Origin: Lacrimispora saccharolytica
GTDB lineage: Bacteria > Bacillota > Clostridia > Lachnospirales > Lachnospiraceae
Reading direction: 5' to 3'
Assembly: GCA_021531795.1 (NCBI GenBank)
Contig: JADYUL010000001.1
Span: 310,001 to 374,000 of the forward strand
Length of the DNA stretch: 64,000 nt
Shown here in pieces: positions 27,630-37,562 of this stretch. The notes under the pieces are model-generated. The model saw only the letters and a list, made by a program, of their open reading frames with translations, did no database searches and had not been told where the DNA came from. Numbering within the stretch: the first letter of the stretch is position 1; each line of letters begins with the position of its first letter. Both the position numbers and the translations under genes were made by a program.

Positions 27630-29222
27630 ATGGGAAATTATCAAGACGAAATCAACAAGAGGCGAACCTTCGCCATCATATCTCACCCTGATGCCGGTAA
27701 AACCACTCTGACTGAAAAATTACTGCTCTATGGCGGAGCCATCAACACGGCAGGATCCGTTAAAGGTAAGGCGACAGCCAAGCATGCAGTGTCGGACTGG
27801 ATGGAAATAGAGAAGGAGAGAGGTATCTCGGTTACTTCATCGGTTCTTCAGTTCAAATATAACGGTAAGTGCATCAACATTCTGGATACACCGGGTCATC
27901 AGGACTTCTCGGAGGATACCTACAGAACGCTTATGGCTGCCGACAGTGCAGTCATGGTGATCGATGCAAGCAAGGGTGTGGAGGCTCAGACCAGAAAACT
28001 GTTCAAGGTCTGCGGTATGAGAGGAATACCTATCTTCACCTTCATCAACAAGCTTGACAGGGATGCCAATGATACCTTCGAACTCTTAGATGAGATAGAG
28101 AAGGAACTCGGTATTGCCACTTGCCCCGTGAACTGGCCTCTCGGCTGCGGTAAGGGCTTCAAGGGTGTATATGACAGACAGAAGGAATGTATCATCACCT
28201 ATTCCGATACCCAGAAGGGTACCAAGGAGGGTGAATCCAAGACTATCCCTCTCTCAGACAGGGATGCATGCATTGAGGCTATAGGTGAGGAAAGATTCGG
28301 TATCTTAAGTGATGAGATAGAGCTTTTGGACGGTGCGAGTGCGGAATACGATCTTGAAGAAGTACAGAGAGGTAAGCTCACACCCGTTTTCTTCGGTTCG
28401 GCTCTCACCAACTTCGGAGTTGAGATATTCTTAAATTATTTCTTAGAGATGACAACGACTCCTCTTCCCAGACGTTCAAAGGGAGAGATAGTGGATCCCG
28501 TGGAGAATGATTTTTCAGCCTTCGTATTCAAGATTCAGGCAAACATGAACAAGGCTCACAGAGACAGAATAGCCTTTATGAGAATCTGCAGCGGCAAGTT
28601 CGAGGCAGACAGGGAATACAAGCATGTGCAGGGCAACAGGAATCTCAGACTCAGCCAGCCCCAGCAGATAATGGCAGACTCAAGAACCATTCTGGACGAA
28701 GCCTATGCGGGAGATATCATCGGTGTATTCGATCCGGGCATATTCTCGATTGGAGATACCATCTGCGCACCAAAGGATGATATAATGTATGAAGGTATTC
28801 CGACCTTCGCTCCGGAGCACTTCGCAAGAGTAAGACAGATTGATACCATGAAACGTAAGCAGTTCGTCAAGGGTGTCAACCAGATAGCCCAGGAGGGAGC
28901 CATCCAGATATTCAAGGAGTTCAACAGCGGACTTGAGGAGATAATCGTAGGCGTGGTCGGTGTGCTTCAGTTTGATGTACTAAAGTACAGACTTGAGAGC
29001 GAATATAATGTAGAGATTAAGTTAGAGCCGCTTCCCTACGAGCACATCAGGTGGGTGGTCAGCAGCGATACACCGCTTGACAAGATATCGGGAACCTCTG
29101 ACATGAAGAAGATTGTGGATTTAAAAGAGAATCCGCTTCTGTTGTTCATCAATGCCTGGAGTGTGGGTATGGTGCTTGACAGGAATCCGGGGCTTGAACT
29201 GTCTGAATTCGGTAATATGTAA
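27630..29222 (+). CDS. prfC: peptide chain release factor 3
   Basis: 530 residues; GTPase that removes RF1/RF2 from the ribosome after termination. G motifs: SHPDAGKTTLTEKLLL, DTPGHQDFSEDTYRTL and FINKLDRDANDTFELLDEI, then the RF3-specific VGVVGVLQFDVLKYRLESEYNVEI region. The length and this region separate it from EF-G. Start follows AGAGGAAAAT. Confidence 0.96.
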   Translation: MGNYQDEINKRRTFAIISHPDAGKTTLTEKLLLYGGAINTAGSVKGKATAKHAVSDWMEIEKERGISVTSSVLQFKYNGKCINILDTPGHQDFSEDTYRTLMAADSAVMVIDASKGVEAQTRKLFKVCGMRGIPIFTFINKLDRDANDTFELLDEIEKELGIATCPVNWPLGCGKGFKGVYDRQKECIITYSDTQKGTKEGESKTIPLSDRDACIEAIGEERFGILSDEIELLDGASAEYDLEEVQRGKLTPVFFGSALTNFGVEIFLNYFLEMTTTPLPRRSKGEIVDPVENDFSAFVFKIQANMNKAHRDRIAFMRICSGKFEADREYKHVQGNRNLRLSQPQQIMADSRTILDEAYAGDIIGVFDPGIFSIGDTICAPKDDIMYEGIPTFAPEHFARVRQIDTMKRKQFVKGVNQIAQEGAIQIFKEFNSGLEEIIVGVVGVLQFDVLKYRLESEYNVEIKLEPLPYEHIRWVVSSDTPLDKISGTSDMKKIVDLKENPLLLFINAWSVGMVLDRNPGLELSEFGNM

Positions 29223-29225
29223 TTT

Positions 29226-30554
29226 ATGAAGAAATTGCTTGCAATTCTGGGTGTATCTGTCGGTATACTCATAGGTGTAATTGGATACGCGGCCTATATG
29301 GGCGTCAACGTAGACGATACGGTGAACTTGGAGGATGTGGAGAGCCTGATTAACAATGAGGATTCGAAGGATACTCCTATTGTAACTCCGGATCTGGCTC
29401 CTATTGAGAATGCCTCTGCCTATGTGGAGAACATAGTTGAGACCACAGAGGAAGAGTGGAGTGAGGAGATGGAGGAAGAAGCTGAGGCCGAGGATGGAAA
29501 CTCTGAATCCGAGAATGATGCATCTGAGTCGGGAGAAACCGATGTTGTAACACATAATAAGAATTCTTATTATTACAACCAGCTCTCTGAGAATGAGCGT
29601 AAGGTCTATGATGTAATCTTCAAAGCCATAGTAGGATATGATGAGGGTGCAACCATGCCGACTATGGATGAGAAGCTGATTGACAAGATATTCAATGCGG
29701 TCCTTGCTGACCATCCCGAGATATTCTATGTTAACGGCTACCGCTGCACCAAGTACAGTCAGGGCAATGTCGTTAAGAGAATAGCCTTCACGGGAAGCTA
29801 TACTTACAGCAAAAGCGCGAAGACTGAGATTGAACCCAGGCTTGTAGAAGCCAAGAATGACATCCTTAAAAATGTCTACCCTGCGGCAAGCGATTATGAC
29901 AAGATAAAATACATCTATGAGACCATAATAAAAAATACGGAATACAACCTCAATTCACCCGATAATCAGAATGTGATATCCGTACTTCTGAATCACAGCT
30001 CGGTGTGTCAGGGTTATGCAAAGACCTTCCAGTGGTTGCTTAACGACCTGGGTATACCCTGTACGCTGGATAACGGAGTGGTTATCGGTGGTGAGAGACA
30101 TGCATGGAATGTATGCATGGCAGACGGTGAGTGGTACTATGTTGACCCGACCTGGGGAGACAGTTCCTATACAAATCCGGACGGAAGCAATGTATCATTT
30201 TTGCCGGAGATAAATTATGATTATCTTCTGGTACCATTATCTGAATTGAGCCATACTCATACATCAGAGGCTGTGGTAGTCATGCCTTTGGCCACATCGA
30301 TTGCGGACAACTATTACGTAAGGGAAGGTCTCTATCTTACAGGCTATGATTTCAATGCGGTTAAGGCTATGGCTGACGGACAGAGAGCACTGGGCAGACA
30401 GGCATTGGTAGTAAAGTGCGCGGACGATATGGTTTTTAAGGCCACAGTGAATGACCTTGTGGACAATCAGAAGATATTCGACCTGGTGAACACTAAGGAA
30501 ATCCGCTATCAGCTTGAGGAAGACAGACGCAAGCTCGTATTTGCTTTACAGTGA
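29226..30554 (+). CDS. secreted or membrane-anchored transglutaminase-like protein
   Basis: 442 residues. N-terminal hydrophobic segment (LLAILGVSVGILIGVIGYAAY) acting as signal or anchor, an acidic Glu/Ser linker (residues about 60-105), then a helical region and a transglutaminase-like core with Cys in HSSVCQGYAKTFQWLLNDLG, His in GGERHAWNVC and Asp in WYYVDPTWGD. This triad fits a papain-like cysteine peptidase or transglutaminase acting outside the membrane. Substrate unknown. It starts 3 bases after prfC with no clear ribosome site. Confidence 0.82.
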   Translation: MKKLLAILGVSVGILIGVIGYAAYMGVNVDDTVNLEDVESLINNEDSKDTPIVTPDLAPIENASAYVENIVETTEEEWSEEMEEEAEAEDGNSESENDASESGETDVVTHNKNSYYYNQLSENERKVYDVIFKAIVGYDEGATMPTMDEKLIDKIFNAVLADHPEIFYVNGYRCTKYSQGNVVKRIAFTGSYTYSKSAKTEIEPRLVEAKNDILKNVYPAASDYDKIKYIYETIIKNTEYNLNSPDNQNVISVLLNHSSVCQGYAKTFQWLLNDLGIPCTLDNGVVIGGERHAWNVCMADGEWYYVDPTWGDSSYTNPDGSNVSFLPEINYDYLLVPLSELSHTHTSEAVVVMPLATSIADNYYVREGLYLTGYDFNAVKAMADGQRALGRQALVVKCADDMVFKATVNDLVDNQKIFDLVNTKEIRYQLEEDRRKLVFALQ

Positions 30555-30568
30555 TAATATGGTATAAT
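30541..30568 (+). promoter_or_regulatory. promoter of the Asp23-nusB operon
   Basis: TTGCTT (30541-30546), 16-base spacer, consensus TATAAT (30563-30568). Overlaps the end of the transglutaminase gene. Confidence 0.65.
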
Positions 30569-30593
30569 TAGGTGCATTAATTTGGAGGTAAAT

Positions 30594-30974
30594 ATGGATA
30601 ACAACGCAGTTAATCTTAATAGAGATACATTAGGTTCGGTTCAGATTGCCAATGATGTTGTTGCTATTATCGCAGGCCTTGCAGCAACCGAGGTTGACGG
30701 TATTACAGCCATGGCAGGCAATATCAGCAATGAGCTTATGAGCAAGGTAGGATACAGATCATTAACCAAGGGCGTTAAGGTTGATATCGACAATGGTCAG
30801 GTTAAGGTAGAACTGTCGCTCAGAATGGACTACGGACACAATATTCCAAGTACCTGCGCCAAGGTTCAGGACAGAGTTAAGACCACTATTGAGAACATGA
30901 CAGGTCTTGAGGTTGTCAATGTGAATGTCCGTATTGCCGGTGTAGATATGCTTAAGGGTAAGAAGAATGAGTAG
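30594..30974 (+). CDS. Asp23/Gls24 family envelope stress protein
   Basis: 126 residues of the Asp23 (DUF322) family: GSVQIANDVVAIIAGLAATEVDGITAMAG, GVKVDIDNGQVKVELSLRMDYGHNIPSTCAKVQDRVKTTIENMTGL with the end VNVRIAGVD. In Firmicutes this gene usually precedes nusB (YqhY type), as here, and has been linked to fatty-acid synthesis balance. Start is the ATG 30594 after GGAGGTAAAT. Overlaps nusB by 8 bases. Confidence 0.92.
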   Translation: MDNNAVNLNRDTLGSVQIANDVVAIIAGLAATEVDGITAMAGNISNELMSKVGYRSLTKGVKVDIDNGQVKVELSLRMDYGHNIPSTCAKVQDRVKTTIENMTGLEVVNVNVRIAGVDMLKGKKNE

Positions 30975-31383
30975 ACATAAGCTTCGCGAACAGGTATTCA
31001 AACTCCTATTCAGGATAGAGTTCAATGACAGTGTGGAGATGGAGGAGCAGAAGGAATTGTTCTTCACCACATCGGATATTGAGACCACTGAGGAAGAGGA
31101 CAAATATATTGAAGAGCATTATCAGGCAGTGGTGGATAAGCTTGATGAGATAGATGGGCTTATAAGCAGTAATGCCAAGGGTTGGAGCATCGACAGAATG
31201 TCCAAGGTGGACTTAACCATACTAAGACTTGGCGTATATGAGATGATATATGACGACACCATTCCCGAGGTTGTAGCTCTAAATGAAGCAATAGAGCTTG
31301 CCAAGGAATTCGGTCAGGACCAGTCATATTCATTCATCAACGGAGTTCTGGCCAAGCTGCACAAACAGGATGAGCAGAATTAG
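30967..31383 (+). CDS. nusB: transcription antitermination factor NusB
   Basis: 138 residues. Family motifs: KLREQVFKLLFRIEF, WSIDRMSKVDLTILRLGVYEMIYDD and PEVVALNEAIELAKEFGQDQSYSFINGVLAKL. With NusE it binds boxA in rRNA transcripts. Coupled to the Asp23 gene by overlap and followed 8 bases later by xseA. Confidence 0.94.
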   Translation: MSRHKLREQVFKLLFRIEFNDSVEMEEQKELFFTTSDIETTEEEDKYIEEHYQAVVDKLDEIDGLISSNAKGWSIDRMSKVDLTILRLGVYEMIYDDTIPEVVALNEAIELAKEFGQDQSYSFINGVLAKLHKQDEQN

Positions 31384-31391
31384 TTGAGCAT

Positions 31392-32597
31392 ATGGCGGGT
31401 TCAATATATACAGTTGCACAGATAAATTCATACATTAAGAATATGTTCACGCAGGATTACCTGCTTGGCGCTGTCTCCGTCAAGGGAGAGGTGAGCAATT
31501 GCAAGTATCATGCTTCAGGACATATCTACTTTACACTGAAGGATAAGCAGAGCGCCATATCCTGCGTTATGTTCGCAGGCAGTCGCAAAGGCTTATCTTT
31601 TTCTCTAAAGGAAGGAATGCAGGTGGTCGTATCAGGCCGCGTGGATACCTATGAAAGAGACGGCAAATACCAGCTCTATGCCAACCTAATTGTCGAGGAC
31701 GGAATAGGAGATCTGTATCAGAGGTTCAGACTCCTTAAGAGCGCCCTTGAGGAGGAGGGTCTGTTCGCTGAGGAGTATAAGCGTCCTCTTCCTGCAAAAG
31801 TGCGGACACTGGGTGTGGTCACAGCCGAAACGGGAGCTGCAATCAGAGATATAATCAGTGTAGCCAAGAACAGAGACCCATATATTCAGATTGTGTTGTA
31901 TCCTGCCAAGGTTCAGGGCGAGGGTGCTGCTGAAACAATTGCGGCGGGAATTGAAGCACTTGCCGATTACGGTGTGGATGTGATAATTGCAGGCCGTGGC
32001 GGAGGCTCAATTGAAGACCTCTGGGCCTTCAATGAAGAGATTGTGGCAAGAGCAATATTTAACAGCCCCATTCCGGTAATATCTGCAGTAGGACATGAGA
32101 CTGATGTGACCATAGCTGATTATGTGGCGGATGTAAGGGCTGAGACACCATCGGCTGCGGCAGCACTTGCTACGATGGATGTGAGGAGCCTTATTCGTGA
32201 GCTTGACAGTGATGTTGCAAGACTAACTAATCTCATGCAGTCCAAGATAGATGTGTGCAGGCTTAAGGTGGAGTCGTACTACAAGTCGCTAACAGTCAAT
32301 TCTCCAAGACACAGACTGAATAACACGAAAACCGAACTTCTGTATATGGAGGATAAGCTTAGCATAGTAATGAGACGGGCACTGGAGGAATATACCGGAA
32401 GGCTTGGAATACTGGCTGCCCGATTAAGCGGACTGTCTCCACTTGATAAACTCAGTCAGGGCTACAGTTATACGGAGTGTCATGGAGTCAATATCTCATC
32501 CATAAATAAGGTTAAGGCAGGAGATGAGGTAAGTATATATGTTAAGGACGGACGGATTGATGCCGTGGTCACTGAAGTGAGTGAGGTATCAAGATAG
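31392..32597 (+). CDS. xseA: exodeoxyribonuclease VII large subunit
   Basis: 401 residues. OB-fold N-terminus (VSVKGEVSNCKYHASGHIYFTLKD), catalytic core (GVVTAETGAAIRDI; IIAGRGGGSIEDLWAFNEEIVARAI; SAVGHETDVTIADYVADVRAETPSAAA), C-terminal helices. Degrades single-stranded DNA together with XseB. Slightly shorter than the usual 440-450 residues because the helical part is short. Confidence 0.95.
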   Translation: MAGSIYTVAQINSYIKNMFTQDYLLGAVSVKGEVSNCKYHASGHIYFTLKDKQSAISCVMFAGSRKGLSFSLKEGMQVVVSGRVDTYERDGKYQLYANLIVEDGIGDLYQRFRLLKSALEEEGLFAEEYKRPLPAKVRTLGVVTAETGAAIRDIISVAKNRDPYIQIVLYPAKVQGEGAAETIAAGIEALADYGVDVIIAGRGGGSIEDLWAFNEEIVARAIFNSPIPVISAVGHETDVTIADYVADVRAETPSAAAALATMDVRSLIRELDSDVARLTNLMQSKIDVCRLKVESYYKSLTVNSPRHRLNNTKTELLYMEDKLSIVMRRALEEYTGRLGILAARLSGLSPLDKLSQGYSYTECHGVNISSINKVKAGDEVSIYVKDGRIDAVVTEVSEVSR

Positions 32598-32671
32598 ATT
32601 CGGACTGCTATTGTATTATCGTTTGATCGAGTAAGAAGACAGTGTGAAAGCGTAAGGACAGGTGCCGGAAT

Positions 32672-32941
32672 ATGAGTGATAAGAAGACCGAATTAAAGAA
32701 TAATGAAATTAATGATACAGAGGGTAAGTCTCTGGATGAAATGATGGATGCATTAGGTCAGTTGATCGAGAAGATGGAGAGCGGAGAGGAATCCTTAGAG
32801 GGCACTTTTGCCATGTATGAAGAGGGACTGAAGCTTGTGAAGGAATGTAATCTTACGATTGACAGGGTCGAGAAGGATGTACTTAAGCTTGAAGAGGATG
32901 GCAGTGTGTCCGTCCTTCAGGATAGAGAGAACGATTATTAA
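32672..32941 (+). CDS. xseB: exodeoxyribonuclease VII small subunit
   Basis: 89 residues, with the family core LGQLIEKMESGEESLEGTFAMYEEGLKLVKECN. It is the small subunit of exonuclease VII. A 74-base gap separates it from xseA; the gap holds no hairpin of note. An N-terminal charged extension of about 25 residues precedes the core. Confidence 0.92.
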   Translation: MSDKKTELKNNEINDTEGKSLDEMMDALGQLIEKMESGEESLEGTFAMYEEGLKLVKECNLTIDRVEKDVLKLEEDGSVSVLQDRENDY

Positions 32942-32950
32942 GAGGTGCGT

Positions 32951-33850
32951 ATGAGCTTTGTTGAAGAGCAGGCGCTTAGGGCGCAGGAGATTGAGGGGAA
33001 GATAAAGGAGTTTCTGCCTGAGGAGAGTGGGTATCAGAGCAAGGTTATTGAGGCGATGAATTATTCGATGCAGGCGGGCGGCAAGAGGATTCGTCCGATG
33101 CTTATGGTGGAGACCTTCAAGCTCTGTGGCGGTAAGGGCGATGTGGTTTGGCCCCTGGCTGTTGCTCTTGAGATGGTGCATAATTATTCACTGGTGCATG
33201 ATGACCTGCCATGTATGGACAATGATGAATACAGGAGAGGACGTAAGACCACTCATGTCATGTTCGGTGAGGGTATGGCGACGCTTGCGGGTGACGGTTT
33301 GCTCAACTACGCGATGGAGGTAGCGCTTAGAGCCTTCGACGTGGAGGGTATGGAGCCGCAGAAGGTCAGTCAGGCTATAAGGGTTCTGTTCAACAAGAGC
33401 GGAATCTATGGCATGATAGGCGGTCAGTGTGCTGACATCAACGCTGAAGATATGGACAGGAGTGAGATAACTGAGGAGCTGCTGCTCTATATTCACGAGA
33501 ATAAGACGGCAGCACTAATTGAAGCTGCCATGATGATAGGCGGAATATTAGCCGGAGCCACTGACATAACGATAAGGACACTTGAAAAGATTGCTTATAA
33601 TGTCGGAATTGCCTTCCAGATAATGGATGATATACTGGATATTACCGCTACCTTCGAGGAACTGGGCAAGCCAATCGGTTCTGATGAGAGGAACAACAAG
33701 GTGACATACGTTACGCTTCACGGGCTTGAAGAGAGCAAGGCGGAGGTTAAGAAGCTTTCAGAGGAAGCAATTACACTTATGCATACTCTTCCGGGAGACA
33801 ATCCCTTCCTTGAGGAACTGCTTGAGAGTATGATAACCAGAAGGAAATAA
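32951..33850 (+). CDS. ispA: farnesyl/geranylgeranyl diphosphate synthase
   Basis: 299 residues; prenyltransferase that joins isopentenyl and allylic diphosphates. First Asp-rich motif DDLPCMDNDEYRRGRKTTH, second DDILD (IMDDILDIT), plus GGKRIRPML. ATG at 32951 after AAGAGGTGCGT is preferred to GTG at 32945. Lies between xseB and dxs, a typical Clostridia order. Exact chain length of the product is not readable. Confidence 0.92.
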   Translation: MSFVEEQALRAQEIEGKIKEFLPEESGYQSKVIEAMNYSMQAGGKRIRPMLMVETFKLCGGKGDVVWPLAVALEMVHNYSLVHDDLPCMDNDEYRRGRKTTHVMFGEGMATLAGDGLLNYAMEVALRAFDVEGMEPQKVSQAIRVLFNKSGIYGMIGGQCADINAEDMDRSEITEELLLYIHENKTAALIEAAMMIGGILAGATDITIRTLEKIAYNVGIAFQIMDDILDITATFEELGKPIGSDERNNKVTYVTLHGLEESKAEVKKLSEEAITLMHTLPGDNPFLEELLESMITRRK

Positions 33851-33851
33851 G

Positions 33852-35720
33852 ATGTTACTTGATAAGATAAATAAACCTAATGATATTAAGAATATAGATA
33901 AAGATAAGCTTAATGACCTGGCGAAGGAAATCAGGGAGTTTTTGATTGAGAAGATATCCTTGACAGGCGGACATCTGGCGTCGAACTTAGGCTGTGTAGA
34001 GTTAACCATGGCTCTGCATCTGGCTCTGGATCTGCCGAAGGATAAGATTGTATGGGATGTAGGACACCAGTCATATACCCACAAGCTTTTAACCGGCAGA
34101 AGGGACGGTTTTGATAACTTAAGAAAATACGGTGGGATGAGCGGTTTTCCCAAAAGATGTGAGAGCGATTGTGACTGCTTTGATACAGGCCACAGCTCAA
34201 CCTCAATATCTGCAGCTCTCGGTATGGTGAAGGCAAGGGAAATTAACGGTACTGACGAAACTGTGGTTGCCGTAATAGGCGACGGTTCACTAACGGGTGG
34301 AATGGCGTACGAGGCGCTGAACAATGCGTCAAGGATGAACTCTAACTTTATTATCATCCTTAACGACAACAATATGTCTATTTCGGAGAATGTGGGTGGC
34401 GTTAGCAAGTATCTCAATGAGATTCGTACGGCGAACCATTATATCAACCTTAGGGATAAGGTGTATTACAAGATGCTTGACAAACCCAATGGTCATAAGG
34501 TCATCAATACAGTCAGAAAGACCAAGAATGTGATCAAGCAGCTGGTGGTACCCGGAATGTTCTTTGAGGATATGGGTATTACATATTTGGGACCTGTTGA
34601 CGGTCATAACCTTAATGAGCTAAACAAGGTTCTAAAGGATGCTAAGAGGGTTAACAAGGCTGTAATTGTACATGTAATTACCAAGAAGGGTAAGGGCTAT
34701 GAGCCTGCTGAGAAGCATCCGTCGAGATTCCATGGAGCAGAACCCTTCGATATCAATACAGGTATTCCCTCTACCAAGAGGGAAAAGGCCAACTATACAG
34801 ATGTATTCTCGACCGTAATGGTTAAACTGGGTGCAAGGAATGAGAAGGTGGTGGCGATTACGGCCGCCATGCCGGACGGAACGGGACTCAAGAGATTCCA
34901 TAATGTGTATCCTGACAGGTTCTTCGATGTAGGTATTGCCGAGCAGCATGCGGTTACCTTCGCAGCAGGACTGGCTACAGGTGGACTGATTCCGATCGTA
35001 GCTATATATTCATCCTTCCTGCAGAGAGCATATGACCAGATATTGCATGATGTATGTATTCAGAAATGGCCCGTGGTATTCGCAATTGACAGGGCCGGAC
35101 TTGTAGGCTCTGACGGTGAGACACATCAGGGAATTTTCGACCTGTCTTATCTGTCATGTATACCGAATATGACTGTGATGGCTCCGAAGAACAAGTGGGA
35201 GCTGTCTGATATGATGAAGTTTGCCGTGAACTTCAATGCTCCGATTGCAGTGAGATACCCAAGGGGAACAGCCTATGATGGTCTGCAGGAATACAGGGAG
35301 CCGGTAAGACCGGGAGTCAGTGAGACCATATATGAAGAGAGTGATATAGCTCTGCTTGCTGTGGGAAGTATGGTTAAGACTGCAGTAAGTGTGTATGAGA
35401 CTCTGAAGTCAAAGGGCTACAACTGCTCGCTTATCAATGCCAGATTCGTTAAGCCGATAGATACGGATATTCTGGATAAGCTGTCTCATAATCACAGATT
35501 ATTCGTCACTATGGAAGAAAATGTGGAGAGTGGCGGTTATGGAGAGAAGGTCCTTGATTATGTATATGACAACAATATTGATGCTCATGTAATCAGGGTT
35601 GCAATTCCGGATGAGTATGTGGAGCACGGTAATGTGGATGTGCTTAAGGCAAGCATCGGAATAGATGATAAGACAATAGTTGACAGAATAATCGCCTATC
35701 TTAACGGAGCAGGCCTATGA
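33852..35720 (+). CDS. dxs: 1-deoxy-D-xylulose-5-phosphate synthase
   Basis: 622 residues; thiamine-diphosphate enzyme that opens the MEP isoprenoid pathway from pyruvate and glyceraldehyde 3-phosphate. Motifs: GGHLASNLGCVELTMALH, thiamine site GDGSLTGGMAYEALNNA, DNNMSIS, catalytic Glu in VGIAEQHAVTFAAG, transketolase end. It begins 1 base after the ispA stop and overlaps tlyA by four bases. Confidence 0.97.
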   Translation: MLLDKINKPNDIKNIDKDKLNDLAKEIREFLIEKISLTGGHLASNLGCVELTMALHLALDLPKDKIVWDVGHQSYTHKLLTGRRDGFDNLRKYGGMSGFPKRCESDCDCFDTGHSSTSISAALGMVKAREINGTDETVVAVIGDGSLTGGMAYEALNNASRMNSNFIIILNDNNMSISENVGGVSKYLNEIRTANHYINLRDKVYYKMLDKPNGHKVINTVRKTKNVIKQLVVPGMFFEDMGITYLGPVDGHNLNELNKVLKDAKRVNKAVIVHVITKKGKGYEPAEKHPSRFHGAEPFDINTGIPSTKREKANYTDVFSTVMVKLGARNEKVVAITAAMPDGTGLKRFHNVYPDRFFDVGIAEQHAVTFAAGLATGGLIPIVAIYSSFLQRAYDQILHDVCIQKWPVVFAIDRAGLVGSDGETHQGIFDLSYLSCIPNMTVMAPKNKWELSDMMKFAVNFNAPIAVRYPRGTAYDGLQEYREPVRPGVSETIYEESDIALLAVGSMVKTAVSVYETLKSKGYNCSLINARFVKPIDTDILDKLSHNHRLFVTMEENVESGGYGEKVLDYVYDNNIDAHVIRVAIPDEYVEHGNVDVLKASIGIDDKTIVDRIIAYLNGAGL

Positions 35721-36604
35721 AAAAAGAGAGATTGGATTTACTCTTAGTTAATAAGGGGCTTGCCTCGTCCAGGGAGAAGGCCAAGGCGATAATCATGTCA
35801 GGACTTGTCTTCGTGGACGGTCAGAGAGAGGACAAGGCAGGAAGTACCTTCGATGAAGAGAAGGCAGTTATTGAAGTCAGAGGTCAGGTTCAGAAATATG
35901 TGAGCCGTGGAGGGCTTAAGCTTGAGAAGGCTATGAAGGTCTTCCCTATAGACCTAACCGGTAAGGTATGCATGGACATCGGTGCAAGCACGGGTGGCTT
36001 CACCGACTGTATGCTTCAGAATGGAGCAGGCAGGGTGTATGCCATAGATGTAGGTCATGGACAGTTGGACTGGAAGCTTAGAAATGACGAACGCGTAGTA
36101 TGTATGGAGAAGACTAACTTCCGTTTCCTTAAGAGCGACGAAATTGACAGTGGCATCGATTTTGCCTCATGTGACGTATCCTTTATATCACTGACTAAGA
36201 TTCTGCTCCCGGCGAGACGTCTTCTTAAGGACGAGGGAAGCATGGTCTCATTGATCAAGCCGCAGTTCGAGGCAGGAAGGGATAAGGTCGGCAAGAAGGG
36301 CGTAGTAAGGGATCCTAAGGTTCACCGCGAGGTTGTGGTCAAAGCGCTCACGACTGCGATTGTTGCAGGCTTTAGTATTGAGGGATTGGATTTCTCACCG
36401 ATTAAGGGGCCCGAAGGGAATATAGAATATCTGATGTATCTAAAGTGTGCCGACAGGCCGTCTGATGAGATGGATGAAAGAGCACTTGAGAGAAAGGTTC
36501 AGGAATACGGCGACAAGACGGGCGCGCTTAGTGAGGCGCAGCTGCAACTGGTAGAGGAAACTGTCGGAATGGCACATGGAAGCCTGGATAAGGCTGAAGG
36601 TTAA
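35717..36604 (+). CDS. tlyA: TlyA family rRNA 2'-O-methyltransferase/hemolysin
   Basis: 295 residues. N-terminal S4 RNA-binding domain (RLDLLLVNKGLASSREKAKAIIMSGLVFVDG), FtsJ-type methyltransferase with SAM site CMDIGASTGGFTDCMLQNGA and later catalytic Lys (LIKPQFEAGRDKVGKKG). Characterised members methylate 16S/23S rRNA cytidine 2'-OH. dxs-tlyA-nadK is a conserved order. Starts within the last codon of dxs (ATGA). Confidence 0.92.
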   Translation: MKKERLDLLLVNKGLASSREKAKAIIMSGLVFVDGQREDKAGSTFDEEKAVIEVRGQVQKYVSRGGLKLEKAMKVFPIDLTGKVCMDIGASTGGFTDCMLQNGAGRVYAIDVGHGQLDWKLRNDERVVCMEKTNFRFLKSDEIDSGIDFASCDVSFISLTKILLPARRLLKDEGSMVSLIKPQFEAGRDKVGKKGVVRDPKVHREVVVKALTTAIVAGFSIEGLDFSPIKGPEGNIEYLMYLKCADRPSDEMDERALERKVQEYGDKTGALSEAQLQLVEETVGMAHGSLDKAEG

Positions 36605-36605
36605 A

Positions 36606-37463
36606 ATGAAGAAATATCTTATTGTGAGCAATACAATAAAGGATCCTGAACTTGGTATCGCAGGGAATATCCGCGATTATCTGAAGAGCAGGGAAGTGTC
36701 TGCGGAGGTTATCGGTCTGTCCTTTGACGGACTGGATAATCCCATCCCTACGGAAGGGATAGACTGCTGTATAGTAATAGGCGGAGACGGAACCATTCTT
36801 CAGGTAGCCAGGGCTTTGGCGGGAAGTGAGATTCCGATTCTCGGTGTTAATGCAGGAAATCTGGGATACCTGGCAGAGACAGACCCCGAAAATATAGGTG
36901 CTGCAATAGACAGAATAGAAGCAGGTGAATATGAACTTAGTCTAAGGCGGATGCTTAGGGCAAGGATTATCAAGGGAAATACTATTCACGATACAGGAGA
37001 AAACGATGTTGTTTTATCCGAGGCGTTGAACGACATTACAATCTCAAGGTGCGGTAATCTACAGATAATCAACTTCTCCGTATTTGTCAACGGCAAGCTG
37101 TTATGCGAACTCAATGCTGACGGAATCATTGTTGCAACTCCTACGGGTTCAACAGGATATAATATGTCAGCCGGAGGACCGATTGTTGAGCCCGGTGCGG
37201 ACTTGATCATCCTTACTCCAATCTGTGCACATACATTAAATACCAGAAGCATTATTCTGAAGCCTGATGACAATGTTGAGGTTGTGGTCGGAAATGGCAG
37301 GAACGGTGGATCGATTACCGTGGAAGCAAGCTCGGATGGCAATGACAGATATAATATGGAGTCCGGCGACAGGATTGAGATTAAGCGATCAGACAATACG
37401 GCATCACTGATTAAACTAAGTGATGACAGCTTCCTTCAGATACTTAATAAGAAGCTGCAGTAG
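36606..37463 (+). CDS. nadK: NAD kinase
   Basis: 285 residues. ATP-NAD kinase signature GGDGTILQVARAL, GVNAGNLGYLAE and NADGIIVATPTGSTGYNMSAGG. Makes NADP from NAD. ATG at 36606 (AAGG site) begins one base after the tlyA stop; an in-frame ATG at 36576 would overlap it and adds an untypical extension. Confidence 0.94.
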   Translation: MKKYLIVSNTIKDPELGIAGNIRDYLKSREVSAEVIGLSFDGLDNPIPTEGIDCCIVIGGDGTILQVARALAGSEIPILGVNAGNLGYLAETDPENIGAAIDRIEAGEYELSLRRMLRARIIKGNTIHDTGENDVVLSEALNDITISRCGNLQIINFSVFVNGKLLCELNADGIIVATPTGSTGYNMSAGGPIVEPGADLIILTPICAHTLNTRSIILKPDDNVEVVVGNGRNGGSITVEASSDGNDRYNMESGDRIEIKRSDNTASLIKLSDDSFLQILNKKLQ

Positions 37464-37562
37464 TGTATGGTTTGTTTGGAAGGATTAGGTTAAGATTACG
37501 ATAGATTAGTTTGGAATGAACTTAAGTACTTGAGAGTGGATGATAAGAAGAGGACACTGTAT